Below, one piece after another: positions 1 to 13,842 of a stretch of 64,000 bases of DNA. The position numbers and the translations under genes were made by a program. Below the pieces are notes generated by a model, which searched no databases, was not told where the DNA came from, and worked only from the letters and a program-made list of their open reading frames with translations. Source of the stretch: Balanoglossus misakiensis (taxonomy: Eukaryota > Hemichordata); the NCBI GenBank assembly GCA_040954595.2, contig CM082586.2, forward strand, positions 4,712,001-4,776,000, given 5' to 3'. Position 1 is the stretch's first letter; every line of letters starts with the position of its first letter.

Positions 1-3000
1 TAGTTACTTTTAATAACACGGTGACCTTATCCCCGGTCTACTTTTTGAAATGCCACGGAGGTTACCCCGCTGTAAGTAACGTTTGATATGTTTTCATGTC
101 CGGCCTCCGCGTGATGGCATAAATGTTCTATTTTATGAAATTATGTCGTCCTGCGAAAGAAATCTGTAGTGTACACCACTTAAAGTGGAATTACATAGTA
201 CTTGCCATGAGCGCGTACTTCTGCGCCCTCAGCGTCAATGAAATGTCTGAGGATCACAGAGAAGTAACGCGCAGGCGCAGCCGGCTCATCAATCCGACCG
301 GGCAGATCTGATCGCCGATGACCCCGGCGATCAAGGGTCGGTCAGGCAGCGCCGCTAATGAAAGTTAAAACCCGTAACTAAGTTCAATAAACGTCTGAAA
401 TAGGGTGATGGGGGAGATATGATTAGCCTATTCCCCGCGGACCTTAATTGCATAATCGAAGCTCCACCGACTAATGCACTTTTAAAATAATCTCAACGCC
501 GAGAGCTTGTCAGAACCGGCTGTCACTGCGGAAATCAGCCTTTCCCAAGGAAAAGGTCGCCGAGTTGAAAACGACACGGAAGACTGTCAGTTTGTAGATC
601 CCAGGTATAGACTCGCACACTGAGAATATGCCTATTTGTACAGATTTTTAGCTTTGCGAATTCGGGTCACGTGACTTTGTATCGAAACCCCCGGGGGTCA
701 TTTAGACATTAAGTGATAATGTGTCGACGTCTCTATCATTGAGGTACTGTGGATAGAAGCGTCGTTTCCACCCACCATTTCTCAATTGTCAGTGAGATCT
801 CCAACAAAAGTTTAATCGATGGGCGATAAAATCTCTCTCGCGAAAGAGAAAAGTTGACCCGCTGCGTCGTAGCAGCGCACGGCAGTCACAGTGAAATGAC
901 AAGTCGCGCTAATGGCTAGTTCACGCTGTAATTGGTACTTTGGATAACGTGCGGTAGCACAGGGTCGGGCCGGGGAAGCCAGTGATGTGCTTTCGAAGTA
1001 GTTCACAAAATGTCTACTCCCACCAGAATTGTTAATTCAAATCGAGTCAGTGAATCGTGCACCCAGACGTCTAAGTAATCTTATTCGTTATACGAAATTA
1101 AGAAGTATATATTAGGTTTGTGACCATGCAATCCGATTATGTAAGTGTCTTATAGCATCTTCTTGAAAGCAAATCCTTCAGTCACTGTCTGTCTTCACGC
1201 GTTCTGAAAAAAAACTGTTTGTATTTCATTTCGGGAATAATTGACTATTTAATTTTGAAAGCAGATTTTGTATCACAAAGATAATGACTAACGCATGCAA
1301 GATACAGAAATAATGTGTGGATGTAGGACAGGGCTATAGTGTGTAGTTGTATAAGCGTGCTTTGGGGACATATAGGCAGATGGGTGGACGGACAGATTGA
1401 CACAGACTGAAAGAATAGGGAGGATGATAGGCAGCCTGGATGAACAAAAGCAGACTGATGCAGACAGGGAAAATGAAGGAGGCTCTATAAGGCTATCAGT
1501 TGGTTCCCATGAAGTAATTTGTGAATTTTAATCCGCCAAAATGCAAAACAACGCAACACATTTACAACTATCCTGTGGCGATTAATTCTAAATCTCTGCG
1601 AAAACCCATGCGTGTAAGCACCAATCAAATGCAAAGCGTATTAGGGTCTGCGATACTACGTCTAATCAGGAATTTTAATATGCATGGTATACGTGCGCAC
1701 AAGCATGACTATCTCATTTTCCAATAACATGGTAATAGTTTTAGTTAGCAGGGTTTTTAATCAGATTGCGAAGAGATACCATCTACCGCCGGGGGATTCC
1801 CGCTAAGAACACCGACTCGCTCGTCGCAGCGTTGGGTTTTCAGCTGGCTGAAGCTTATCTGAGGGCAATGACTTCGAGTGTGTGATTTTCAACGACGACG
1901 GCGGTTTCTGTCGTTCGTGACTATTTGGCTATTTAAGGACGAACACTAAGAAACCACAGACAGCAGACGTCTTTTTGCCACTGATGCTTACGGGGGAAGA
2001 GGGCGCATGACAGTCTGCGCCATGACAAACGAATGTGGACGTTAGTGGCGCTGTTGTTTCGGGAGATGGGCAACTTCGGAAAAAAAACCCGATCTTGCGC
2101 GGGAAGGGGCTGCATACTAAATGACCAAACCCTTAAAAATAGAACCATCGAAACGAAACCACTTCAAAACAGCGTGAGACATTAACACCGGTCGAGAAAT
2201 ATCGGCTTATTATAAATTCAGTGCCAACCTGCGCGTTTTATGTATCCACTAGGGATGGCGAATGCTGCACCCTGGGAGTAGTGCTTCCACAAGATTTATG
2301 ATTTTACTGATATGCTGCTCAACGGCACACCTGCCGGTAAAAGCTGGCTGAAAGCGAGCCGATGGTCCTGTGGCTTTTAATAGATACCGTTGATAAATTA
2401 TCTTTGAAATTGAAACGTCAACAGAGAGATGGTTGTGATGTATGTCCCGGTGTGATGATGGCCACGCCAATTTGTTTTAATTGTTTGGTAGTCTGCAAAT
2501 CTTCGATGGTTAACTCTCGACGTGTAGATGCTGTCGGCAAGGAGACGGCAGGGTAACCTGTTCAGCTTCAAAACTATTACCCTTGATTGAAACTGCACGA
2601 AAAATGCGCGCCATATGGTAACACCCCCATAGTTACTTTTGATATAGGTAGAGCCACAGCAGACAATCGGCAACCAGCACGCGTTGATGAAGTGGTCTCT
2701 ATTAGTTTTCTCAGAATTTGACACCTGACCTCTGACGTCACAATTCCGTGTTGCACGAATGAAACGACACCCGGCGAACGCCGAAATACATGTTTGTTGT
2801 AAATCTTTTCCATAGTTAGACCCCCGATCCTTTTTAAGAATTATCGCTTCAAACATTGCCTCCGTCAAGTTTTCAGCTGGAGATCAAGTATAAAATCAAA
2901 ATTTATGACGGAGACACCGAAACGACCGACAGGGGAAGGGCAGATTAATAACCACATTAATAAAACAAGAGTGAGATAAGTAACGAATGAATATTTTAAT

Positions 3001-3139
3001 AATTGATGCTATTCCGTCCCACCGGGGTTCACCTGTGCTGTATCATGATCTTTGCCTGATGCATTATTCCCTGTGCATCTGTTCACTCGTCCATCTGGTT
3101 GTCAAGTGTTGTCTAATACATTGTCATTTGCCACTGCAC

Positions 3140-3245
3140 ATATCTATCCATCTATCTCTCTATTTATCTGGTCTGTCTGTCGGTCGGTCGGTCCGTCCGT
3201 CCGTCCATCCATCCTCCATCTTTTTATTTCTATCTATATGTCTGT
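3140..3245. repeat. Compound pyrimidine tetranucleotide repeat (CTAT/CTGT/CGGT/CCGT/CCAT)
   Basis: A ladder of related four-base units: CTAT, then TCTG, TCGG, TCCG and TCCA runs, then CTAT again. Single-base steps between runs suggest successive slippage from one ancestral tetranucleotide. The overlapping Leu/Ser-rich open frames (2987-3489) come from it. Confidence 0.85.
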
Positions 3246-3930
3246 AACTCCACCGCTATTGTCCGGCTTGTCTATACACATCTATCGATTCAAATCTGCA
3301 TCATGTTCGTATTTGTCTTATGTTTATTATATGCGTCACTTATCTGATTGTAGCCAGCACTGCAAGCTTGCTAGAGAGGCAACACTGACGGATTACGAAA
3401 ATGAAAAGTCTTGTTCGTTTTCTTTGAATGTGAAGGAATATATAGGACCATGCAACCTGAGATTGTCCCTATCTCAAAATGAAATCTGAAACGGTCCCCA
3501 AAATTTTGTCACGTGTAGTGTTTGAAACATTGCCATGCAGCGAAGGCAAGCAACGACAACATATCTCACTCGCTTGAGAGTTTGAAAATCCAGGCTTAAT
3601 TCTTAAGTGAATATGTCCGGGAGAAAGTACTGGATTCAGTATCCTTGACGACTACATTCTAGTCGGTGCCTTTTCGCGCATGCAGTAACCGTATCAATTC
3701 GCCGCGCTGGGATTCACACACCGGCTGCACAGCGTGCAACCTTCCGCGCACCTTGGCTAGCCAAGCGATCTGTAGTCAACGGGGAATATTCTCTTCTGAA
3801 CACTGAAACGGTCGACCAAGTGGCGATGGGTAGCACGACGCCTTTTGCGCAGACTCAACTGCACCATTTCCCCGAAACTCCCTCCACTTTTTTCGACCTT
3901 GCGCATGCCCTTAACAAACTTAGTCCTGTC

Positions 3931-3943
3931 GGGGGGGGGGGGG
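3931..3943. repeat. Poly(G) tract, 13 bases
   Basis: Uninterrupted run of 13 G. Similar runs occur at 18228-18241 (14 G), 24360-24372 (13 G) and, as C, at 50622-50641 (20 bases with one T). Confidence 0.95.
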
Positions 3944-6900
3944 TAATCTGCAATCTCATACATTTGATCCAATCAGATAAACTGCACAAATCAAAGTCTC
4001 TTTGAAGTTTTTAATAATGTAGATGGAACCTCAAAAATAGGGTTCGCCTATTATTGGGGAAGGGGAGAGAGGGGAGACACCGATAGCTACCTGGGATTAG
4101 CGAGGTAAGGCGTGTAATCGAACACTCCATGCATTGGGCAGGTTGGAATGAATGCAGCGTTATCTCGGATTTGTAAAGTACGACTGGAGGAAAATTATCG
4201 ATGGCCAATTTCTCTGAAAACAAGATCACCGACGTACATTATCAATAATGGATTATCGGAGACAGGGCCGCGCGTCTCTGAAGACGCGCAGCGGTAACTC
4301 GACAGACTGTGTTTACACAGGTGTCGGCGCGGTCATATAACATCGTACGTGTCATCCTTATGATATGTAACCACATATTAATTTTATTACTATAAAATTT
4401 AACTTGAACGTGAAAATTACAGAAGATACCAAATGCCTGTGGTAATATTCCTCCTACAAGCAATGTCTACGGCCGTACTTATTGACAAAAAAACTGGTCG
4501 CCATCTTTAACTTTTCTTGCCACTGTAGCGTACATCCCCGAATCAAAAATTCAAGTCATCGTCGCGAAAACTATTCACATCGATCGGCGCTATCTGCGGA
4601 TCTTAAAGTTATTGCCTAAGTCGTCTGGGGAATTGCACGCTTTGATTTTTCATGTTGGCCGTCTAGCTCGCCATTAATTTATAATCCATTTTGAATCGAG
4701 GAATGTGCGAAACATGAACAAAATGGATTGCAAAGATACATTTGCCGTCACAAGATATTCTGGGCTCAGCCTGGGGTGAATGCACTCTCATTACTATCAA
4801 TTAGTACTCTGCAAATAAATTCTTAAATTCATGTTGGTTGCACACCAACCGTCATCAATCCGAAAACCACCTTCCTTCTCTCATAAAATAAGAAGGACGG
4901 AAAAAGTTGTCAGCTGTTCAGTTACTTTGGCTAAATTTCAACCCAAGTATATTCCCAACACTTGTCTCGCCTGATCAGACGAATAAGCAATGATAATGGT
5001 CAAAAGTAACCAAAACAGGAGATGTTCTGTCGCGACAAATAGTCAATGTTTAGAAATGTTTAGTGTCCTTATTTTAGGGTCATTGACTAAGAGACTGTCG
5101 GCTCCTTTTGAAGCCTGGAAACTCATCAATATCAGTGACATCAAGAAATATCATCAAGGAGATCAATCGACAATGTATTTGGTCTTGTTTGCGGAGCAAT
5201 TAATACTGATTACGCAGAAAATTTGTCCAGACTTATAAACAGCAATGTTCTGGCGACTTGGGAGATAGCTAATCATGTCTTTTGACTCGCCATTCTGCGG
5301 TGTCAGGCTTTGTTGAAAATTATGACAGAAGAGTGCGCTCCGCTCATCTCGAGCAGACGGCATGACGTCAGCATGGGACTCTTCTTGAGGGATGTTCTTG
5401 GCTAATTTATAAGTTATTGGAAACTAAAAAAAACAAAAGCACATTTTAGTGTTTTTAGTTCTAAATCATGGCAATGTCCGTGACACGTATATCTATCTCT
5501 CAAGACGTTACTGGATAACGTTGTCAGACAAACAAGCTGTGTCTGTTGTTTTTGCTGCGAACTATTTACAGTTCAGGTCTATGTGAAGAGATGTACAGCG
5601 TACTACAAATAAAATCTTCCAGGATTTTTCCCCATGCGATGAGTCGTTGTTTTGTCGAGTAGCGCATTCTCTGGGGATGACGCAATGAATCAAAGAGTAC
5701 GCGAGACCTGACCAACTCATATCACTTTTATGACGGTTATTATTATTATTGCAGACTGAGGTACCGTTCTCTTGAACCCATGTGATTTAAGGGCATCGTA
5801 AATCTAATACGCGCGCACAACTGCCGCACCGTCGTCATGAGCTGTGTGTTCTTCTGGTCGAAGATGTCTGGAACAAGTGACATCGAACCAGTGGTGTAGG
5901 TTCTTGTCTGTTACCTGCTCCTTTTATTTCAGGAAGATGGCATAACATAGTTGCCGTCAATTGGTAGTTCGTAGACAGGCGAGGATTACGCTCATTTTGT
6001 TGGACCGTGGAAATTGCAGGAAATTGCTTATTTCTACTCCCAAATTATGGCAAATAGTTGTATGCCGGCTCACGAAAGCGCTTCACAGCCCACGAACGGA
6101 ATCGCAAAACAGCGGAAAATTGCTCCAAATTGGCGAGAAATTAGAATCATTAATCAAAGCCACGGCTTGTATAAAGGTTGCGGGTGCGCTTATTTAGGGT
6201 AACTTTAGTAAATGACGTTTTTCTCTCCCCTAATTGCCGCCGGATAACCTACAGATAACAACCGGCTTTATCCAAACTATTACAGTGATGCATGCCTTCT
6301 GTAAACCTGAGTGGCTGTATACCCACGAAATGGCGGGAAAATTCGACGGCCGTTTGTATACTGCGACGGCGCAGACTTTCCAAATGTCACATTGTCGCCA
6401 TTCGGCTCTGCAACACCTTTGAGTATCGTCTGACAAGTTTCTCATTTTGGCGTCGTCTGGTTTCCTCTGAACTGTTTCTGGAGCTGTTTATATAAATCAT
6501 TGAGAACTAATTGATTTTTAAAGATTTTCATAGAATTTTTTCATTTCAGTAATTATTAATATATCTTAATTGTAGACGAGACAGAAATACCATCTGATCT
6601 TCTCGAAGAATTAATTTGGAACCTGATCGCGTTTGCTCTCCCCAGCTTAAAATCCGTATTTGGAATCCCTTCTCAAACTCACGCCAATTTTATAGGGACC
6701 TAATGATTGTGTCCCACGTGTCCTACCGAAGACAGGATGGTGAAAGTCAAGTTTATGTCGGTAGCGGGCGCTGTGGCCATAGCACACACGTAGGCTTTGC
6801 TGCGAAGGGAATCGTCGAATGATCGTTGTCCCCGTGCTGGCTACTTTGTCTTTGTTTTGCGTTCTGCACATCCGCAGATCCGACCCCCGCGAAGCAAACA

Positions 6901-7480
6901 ACGGGTGCATCGACCCGCCTTACTTCAAAAGAAGGGTCTATTAAAACCAGACACCCGATTTAATTAAAGGGTCTATTTTTTTTCTTTCGAGTCAATCTGC
7001 ATTGGCACGAAAGCCTTTGGTCAGTTCATCAGAAATAAATAGAAAGAAGTGTGTCTCAATTTTAAATGGCGTTTAAAATGGCGCCGATTGAACGACGGCG
7101 AACTTCACTTCACTTTTTACTTGTGTCGGCTTTTCCGCCCACGATTGGATTTTGATTTATTATATTCATATCATGTTAATTAAATTTGATGCCAGCGACT
7201 TCAATTTTTAATCAAAGTCATTCCAATCGATAATAATCTATTCATTCCTTCCATAAACAATTTCCATGGTATTTGAAGCTGGGTCGAGAGCGGCAATTGG
7301 AATCTGTAAAAGTCCCGAATCGTGTGTGGAGATTTCATTTGTCAATTATTGATCTCTGAAATAAGTACTGAGTGACGTGTGTGTATATTCTTTCTGATTA
7401 CGCAGTACATGTACATGACTGTTATAGAAAAAAATTAAGTACCCCTCCCCCTTTTTCGAATGTCGGTGAAGTTTTATGGT

Positions 7481-7660
7481 CTAACAGCAGAGTCATTGAC
7501 GTTACAGCACAGAAATCCACATAACAACACAAAAATCGACATAAAAGCACATTAATTGATATAACAGTAAAGAAATTGACATACTAGTAATAACATCACA
7601 GAAATCAGCGTGACAACACAAAAATCGGCATAAAAGCACAGAACTCGACGTGTCGGCACA
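7481..7660. repeat. Degenerate 20-bp minisatellite with higher-order structure
   Basis: Nine units of 20 bp (the last partial) follow a consensus close to RTAACARCACARAAATCGAC: 7481, 7501, 7521, 7541, 7561, then a 9-bp interruption (7581-7589), then 7590, 7610, 7630 and 7650. Units at 7501-7560 match those at 7590-7649 position by position (plain, CAACACAAAAATC, then ATAAAAGCAC), so a three-unit block was itself duplicated. Spacing is kept despite substitutions. No open frame or known family is recognised. Confidence 0.75.
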
Positions 7661-10600
7661 AACCGCATATGAACTTCTGGCTATCATTATTTGGATGATT
7701 CAATTAGACTTCAGGTCCTGTTGCCGGTAATTGATTCGGCTGTCAGCAATAACAGTAGCAAGATGCGAGTATTTCTAACTGACGGAAGACGAAAACTCTC
7801 CATACAGCACTTTGCTGCAATCTTGAGCGTTTTGTCGGGAATGGCAGTCAAACTTATCGGTCTTTACAAAACGCACCGCCGATTCGACAAAGTTCTCTCT
7901 TTTTTCCGTTTCCCGTCTTTCCCTTTTTAGATGATTATCCCATCCAGAACACCCGTATTAAACAGCCTTCGATGACTACGTCGTTGCGGCATACACGTTT
8001 GAAATAACTGCTTTTGTTTCCTAATTGATGCGGCCAGCGTCTTTGGAGAAGCTAAAATTGCGATCAGTTTTTTCTTCTCTCGGTCACATTAAAAACTTAA
8101 CGCTGCGTTCTGATTGAAGAAACAATTACCGCGCGACCGTGGATTGTGTTCGCGCAGCGGTTGCCAGGGTAACCGCAGCTCCCGGCGAGCGGCCCTGTGG
8201 GATTAATTCCTGGAGTGTTGTTGTCACTCATCTGGAATGCGTCACCGTTGCCGTGGCAATCGTCACATTGCAGAAGATGCCACCGAAATAGACACGGCGT
8301 GATGGGGTTTTATTGCGGGCCATAAAAACGCCCTGTAAAATGAAGCAGCGCGCTTTCCATGTGAAATGAGCACGCTTCTTTGTGCGCTTCTTCAGGGAAG
8401 CGACGCTGACAAAGCGCGAAGTATTCAGATTTTTTTTTATGATTTCGTCCGTGTCGTTGTTTGAACGCCCTTTGAAAGAAGCCAATGGGTAACACGAATG
8501 ATTGTCCGCGCGGAATCAATTCCACCGAGGCCGGCAATTGAGGCTTGGGCAGCTTAGTGAGGCATCGTCAAACGGAGTCCAATTAAACTGCTTAAATTCT
8601 GTCGATTTCAATAGTTTCCGTGGCAAGCCAATTCGCTTCCCCATCGAATTGTTCCACGTGAAAGAAGACCGGAAAACGACCTTTAAAAAATCAAGCTGAA
8701 TTCTGAGAATCGTTTATTATCAAACCTTGTCCTATACACTCTGAAGGTTTTTTTGTTTGCTGTGTTATAAGTACGCGTGTAAATTTGTACAAAGACAACC
8801 CCAGACGTGTCAGCCTATTTACCGTCTATTTACAAGACGGTTAAGTTTGATAAATATCGTAATTTAGGCCAATTTACGGTAATTTTATATGCAAATGTCA
8901 TTAGACTGTGCTGATGATCACCAAGACGTGTGACTTCAGCTCGCCGAGATTCGTCATTTTGTCGCTTCCCTGGTGCAGTTCAACGATAGTAATATTCTGT
9001 CGTAAAGGAGTACAGTCACCTCTGATTTACATACGCCCGTATGGTTTGTTACGATTGTACTACAAATGCATATAATTTAAATATCAGTGGTGGATGAACA
9101 ATAAGGGTGTACGTCATTAACATAGCATTAGCTGTAGTAGCCGTACACCTGGGTATTTTGAATATTACGTAAGGGTTTTTTGATTTTTGACTCTCGGCAA
9201 CGGCAGTCAAGTGGCGTGAGCCGAACAGAAAACAGACAAGTTGTACTCGGCCATGAGCGACGGGGACTGGTATCTTGTAATCCACGTTTGAGCTCGGTGT
9301 TGAAGTTCAGCACGTCGGGTATGTCATATTGGTTTGAATTCAGCCTTGCTCTCGGACTTAAAATGCATGTCTACGCCAGCAACTGTAAGTGAAGTGAACC
9401 TGTTAATTTCTTCTGAGAGGACTTCCGGAAAGAACTTTGTGAGAAAGCAGCGCGCCAGCGTGAACGCGCGCGTCCGAGAAACACCCCCCTGCCGTCAGAT
9501 CGGTCGTAGAAAAACGCCATTAATCGATCGAGGCATTTAAGCTATCAGGCGTTCAATTAAACGCATAACAAGACAATAAAGTTACCAGCCGACAAATTCA
9601 AGTTGATGAGTGATTGACCGCCAACCTGGGCGGATATATTAACCAGGATAAAAGGACTAGCATGATAGGTACGGGTAATGCTATTAACACCCATGGCGGT
9701 TCAGCTCATCACACGAATTGTGTTATTTCACAGAATTGTTTTCAACGTTGGGTGAACTCAGGCACAGTAGACGTAACTTTGGATAATATTGTCTTTAATT
9801 TTGTTCTGTGTGTCACCTACAGTTTCTTGTTCCACTCCCTACATCATGTTGATGCATTACCAGCAATGGTATTGTTAACAGCTGAATTTTAGTGCGGACT
9901 GAAATTAAAAAATCAACAGAAACTTTACGAGCCTAAATACTTTGTTGATAAGTTCAATTTGTAGCACTTGGGCATTTTTAATTAGCAGAACAAGAAATAG
10001 TAGTTGTTGAATAGAACAAAACTAGTGAATTATAATCATCAGATGTTACAGTTACTTTCCATTTAAGACTTGGAACGTAGGGCCAGGTGCAGGTGTCAGC
10101 ATACTTGTAGATGAATCTTCTTTTAATTTCTCTGAATGCGAGCCACGTGCAGGTGCTCGTAAGACATACAAGTGACAGTCATAGATGTTGCAATTAATTA
10201 GAGCTAATTAAAAATGCATTTTATTAAAACAAGATGTACAAACACAAGGTGTCTTTGCAATTAAGGTGGCTGTCAGATCCACGAATGGCAAAATATGATC
10301 GACGAAGGAATGGTCACGGCAATTGATTTCGAGGCAAAGGCAATTACTTGTACATCGCTTAAATCGGGTCTGTGTTCTTGTTGGGATGCAGTATTTTTTA
10401 CATCTCCAGAGTAACCGCTGTACCAGACGAAAGATTGCCGCTGTGGAGGCGAATTTTTTTATTAAAATATAGAATAATATTGGAGTACTGTGAAACCTGT
10501 TGAGTAGGAGGTCCCCACGGTACAAAAGACACAGCTGTGAGCCGCCTTCGTTTAATTTCAAAGAAATGATGAATTGTTCATGTTATTGTCTTCGACTCCT

Positions 10601-13305
10601 ACTAAGATTAACGTTTCTGGACAAAACAGATACAATGAAAGCTGATTGAGTCGCACAGTCAGAAGGAATGTACTGACTGACCATCTTTTTTCGATCAAAA
10701 CTGTTAAGAACGAATACGAATTCGAAAGCATCGCCATCTCTCGTACACGTTTGGCAAGGACGAATCGACGCACTTGTCACTTCATCGGCGGGCGCCATTT
10801 TATTTAGTGACGTCACAGAATGGCGACAATACGCCCATTGCAGACGAGCTGCGTTCACTTGGCAGCGGAAGTGCGGCATTTGAAGTCTGAAATCCTACTC
10901 ACAAAAGCTACATATGACAGACACAGAAACTATTGAAGCGCACATCCAAAAAAACTATTTTAATCACTGTTTGTGGGTTTCATACACATGATACAAGGAT
11001 CCATAGCTCACAAATACCGAACTTCCGTTCACTGGATTCGCAATGGATGTACTAGTATGCAAAGTAGCCGTGACGAACGCCGGACGGCCGATTAGCGGCG
11101 AAGACGAAAACTAGCTCCACGCAAGTGATTTACACAATATCAACTTAACATTTGCATCAATCACTGCCCACTTTCCTGAACAAAAGCTGTTTAAAACAGC
11201 AGCAACAAACAGGGGCACAAACATGGCAGTAAATAACCAGGTTTACAAGCCGAGCAGCAATCCGTTCAAAAAAAGAATGACAAAAGATCGTTATGTAAGC
11301 GCGCCACAGATTGTTACAGACCATCGGTCGTGTGCAGACACACAGACACGGACAATTCGACAAATTATGACCACGTGGATGGTTCTTTACTTCACGTCGC
11401 CCTCACGACAAGTTGCCGGCGATTGAGAACGACAACCGCGACTCGGAATCACCGGTGCTCCGAGTGATTGATCGGTAGCAACGTTTAGACAGCGTACATG
11501 CTGACACCCGTCGCCCAAGCAGAATGCAACAGAATCCATTATTCGCGGGCTCTCATTAAATCCACCTATATATACCAGCGCAGCTATGTCCGATAAAAGC
11601 GCGCGTGTCAAATGTCAATCGTGTTAACTATCGCTTTCCATTATCGATATGTATCATTATGATTATTACAGCAGCCCTTTTTGGTCGCAATAATGACCAT
11701 CCATATTTTAAAGTAAGGCGATTATGTGATTAAGTTTACTGCCTGTCATCTATAACAAAAGCAACAATAAGCGTTTAAGCTGGCGACTCGCTTCTGTCGC
11801 CCGATTTCCAAGCATTCAGACAAAAAAACTGCATAGCAAATATATCCCTGGCACAAATACTGTTTACGACTGCGTTGTGATATTTATAGTCTGGTATAGC
11901 GGGTGTGCACATCAAATATTAGGAAAATCTTCCAACTTCATCGCAATATAGGCCAGCTCAACCTTAGCGAATTAGTTTCCCGCCCAAAATTCAGTAAATA
12001 CATTTCTTTGGTCGCCTGAAGCCACTGCATACATTTTATTACGCGTCACCCTTGTCTATTGTTGCCGCGTGTCCTGCATATGAATGATATTATCACGTTG
12101 TTTACCTGAGAGACATCATTGCGATGACTTCATAAATACAATATGGAAATGCATGGTCAAAATGCATGAGACAATGCGAAGCCTGGACAAAAATAGCATA
12201 AACATTTGTCTGTCGCAGATTTGGCTACCTCGTCGTCTGCGTAAAACGCGGGAACATGACGCTTCACGCAAAGCTGTATGTTAGAACATGCTGCCGACTC
12301 GGGAACACTGACGGCAGATTAAAACAAACATGACAAACGATTATCAAGGTCACAGTTGATGTCCCTTCAAACTGTACAGCAAATATCATTCCGCAGTTTT
12401 TTTAATCAACTGCAATCATGTCCTGTTAGACAACCAACATGTTTTAAACCTAACAGAGTATGATGGTGTCGTGGTCGTTTAAATGTTAGGTTCCCATTCT
12501 GTTTTGTGGTACAGCGGCGGACAAAGTAATCAGACATCAACGTTGATCATTATCTTTTCCCTTGCTATGTTCTTGTCTTGTTGCATGATGGGTCAACGGT
12601 GACTTTTGTCAATTTTACGTTGTACGTTCACTGGACTGTATGCTACAAACGTCCAATCTCCCCGCCATCTTCTCTCTTCACGAACTGCATGCAGGGAAAT
12701 GCGGGTAGATTGGACACAGCTAACGATTGTCCAAAGGGTGGGAGAGAACATTAAAAAACGATGTTACTTTAGCGAAGTTTGTTACCAGACTGTCAAAAAA
12801 ATCAGGACATATTTTTATCTCCTCGGTTGTAAAAGGGTAATCAGCAGACTCCAACAATAAAATTATATCGCTTAATTCATCTGCTTGCAAGGTTTACCCA
12901 GGAATGAAGAATGTGTTTTAATAACTCTGATGTCACTATGGTTTTCACGTGTTTACACCTTGACTACTGGAGTCATAAAAAGGTTACGAAGTCGAATTAA
13001 AATGTTAGTATTTCTACTAAGGCCGTCGTTTGTTTTCAAATAAACGGATTAGGCAATATTAATCGTCCTTGGCGAACAGGAAAAAAACACTGTAGTGTCA
13101 GAATAATAATTCACTCAGGCAGAAATTTTTCCAGAAAATGATTAGTATTACCTTGATTTAAATGGACAGGTTTGGTTGTCATATCACCGTATCTTCACTA
13201 TAATTTTTGTATCAGTTTCTTGTCTACAATTTGTAAAATATACTGGTCGATCTATTTAATACAAATCCAACCAGGAAGAAGAAGGATGGATGGGTGGATG
13301 GATCG
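7661..13305. other. Gene-free interval
   Basis: Apart from the E-box pair at 10.1 kb, nothing supportable. The open frames at 10208-10561 and 10583-10879 (minus strand) have no recognisable domain. Confidence 0.6.
10082..10155. promoter_or_regulatory. Paired E-box modules (CAGGTG/CACGTG)
   Basis: GCCAGGTGCAGGTG at 10082-10095 recurs with one change as GCCACGTGCAGGTG at 10142-10155, exactly 60 bp later. Together they hold three CAGGTG sites and one CACGTG, motifs bound by bHLH or Snail/ZEB-type factors. The sequence between shows no matching repeat. A regulatory role is inferred only from motif clustering. Confidence 0.3.
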
Positions 13306-13426
13306 ATGAATGAATGAATGAATGAATGAATGAATGAATGAATGAATGAATGAATGAATGAATGAATGAATGAATGAATGAATGAATGAATGAATGAATG
13401 AATGAATGAATGAATGAATGAATGAA
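13306..13426. repeat. (AATG)n microsatellite
   Basis: About thirty uninterrupted copies of the ATGA tetranucleotide, preceded by a related GGATGGATGGGTGGATGG stretch and followed by an A-run. The open frames it creates (repeating Ile-His-Ser-Phe) are artefacts. Confidence 0.98.
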
Positions 13427-13749
13427 AAAAATTTCTTCGTTGTATATATATAACACAGAGGACACACTCAATACCAAAGCTCGAATAGTTCGGTCAACAA
13501 TGTTTTATTGTCCATTTTCATATTCTTTGCGTCCAAGCCTTCGAAGCTACAAGCCAATGCCGTTACGATTATTATCTGCTTAGACGAAAACAAGCTCAAG
13601 GTCAATCACCGGGGAGTAGGAGTAAAGCCGTTTCAAGGAAATTTGATTTTTCCCCCGTTGGAGACACACTAAGGTCGGGTTGAATCGGAATTAATAATGT
13701 TCTAATTTGTAAATTGAAATCTTTAATTATGTTGATACAGTGGTTTAGC

Positions 13750-13842
13750 GGGGAGAGACTGAGAGAAATAAGATAGAGAGAGACACAGAGAGATAGAGAG
13801 GCAGGCAGGCAGGCAGACAGACAGACAGACAGACAGAGGGGA
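13750..13842. repeat. GA-rich tract passing into (CAGG)n and (CAGA)n
   Basis: Purine-rich GAGA/GATA repeats run into four GGCA units and then about five GACA units. It is a compound simple repeat with a strong purine strand bias. Confidence 0.9.

Larger units (their letters stand above)
1..7480. other. Gene-free interval
   Basis: No recognisable gene. Open frames are short, lack splice-compatible boundaries that I can defend, and have no known motifs. Contents: the compound tetranucleotide repeat near 3.2 kb and the G13 tract at 3.93 kb. Confidence 0.6.

Noticed and set aside
2398-2868. 156-codon open frame on the - strand
   Set aside because: Scattered cysteines suggested a secreted protein, but spacing matches no family and there are no splice-like edges.
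12420-12495. Several CCTAACA / TGTTAGG inverted pairs
   Set aside because: Stems of 8-10 bp with varying spacing and no exact flanking duplication; not distinguishable from chance.
13252-13477. Ile-His-Ser-Phe repeat protein on the minus strand
   Set aside because: Translation of the (AATG)n microsatellite.
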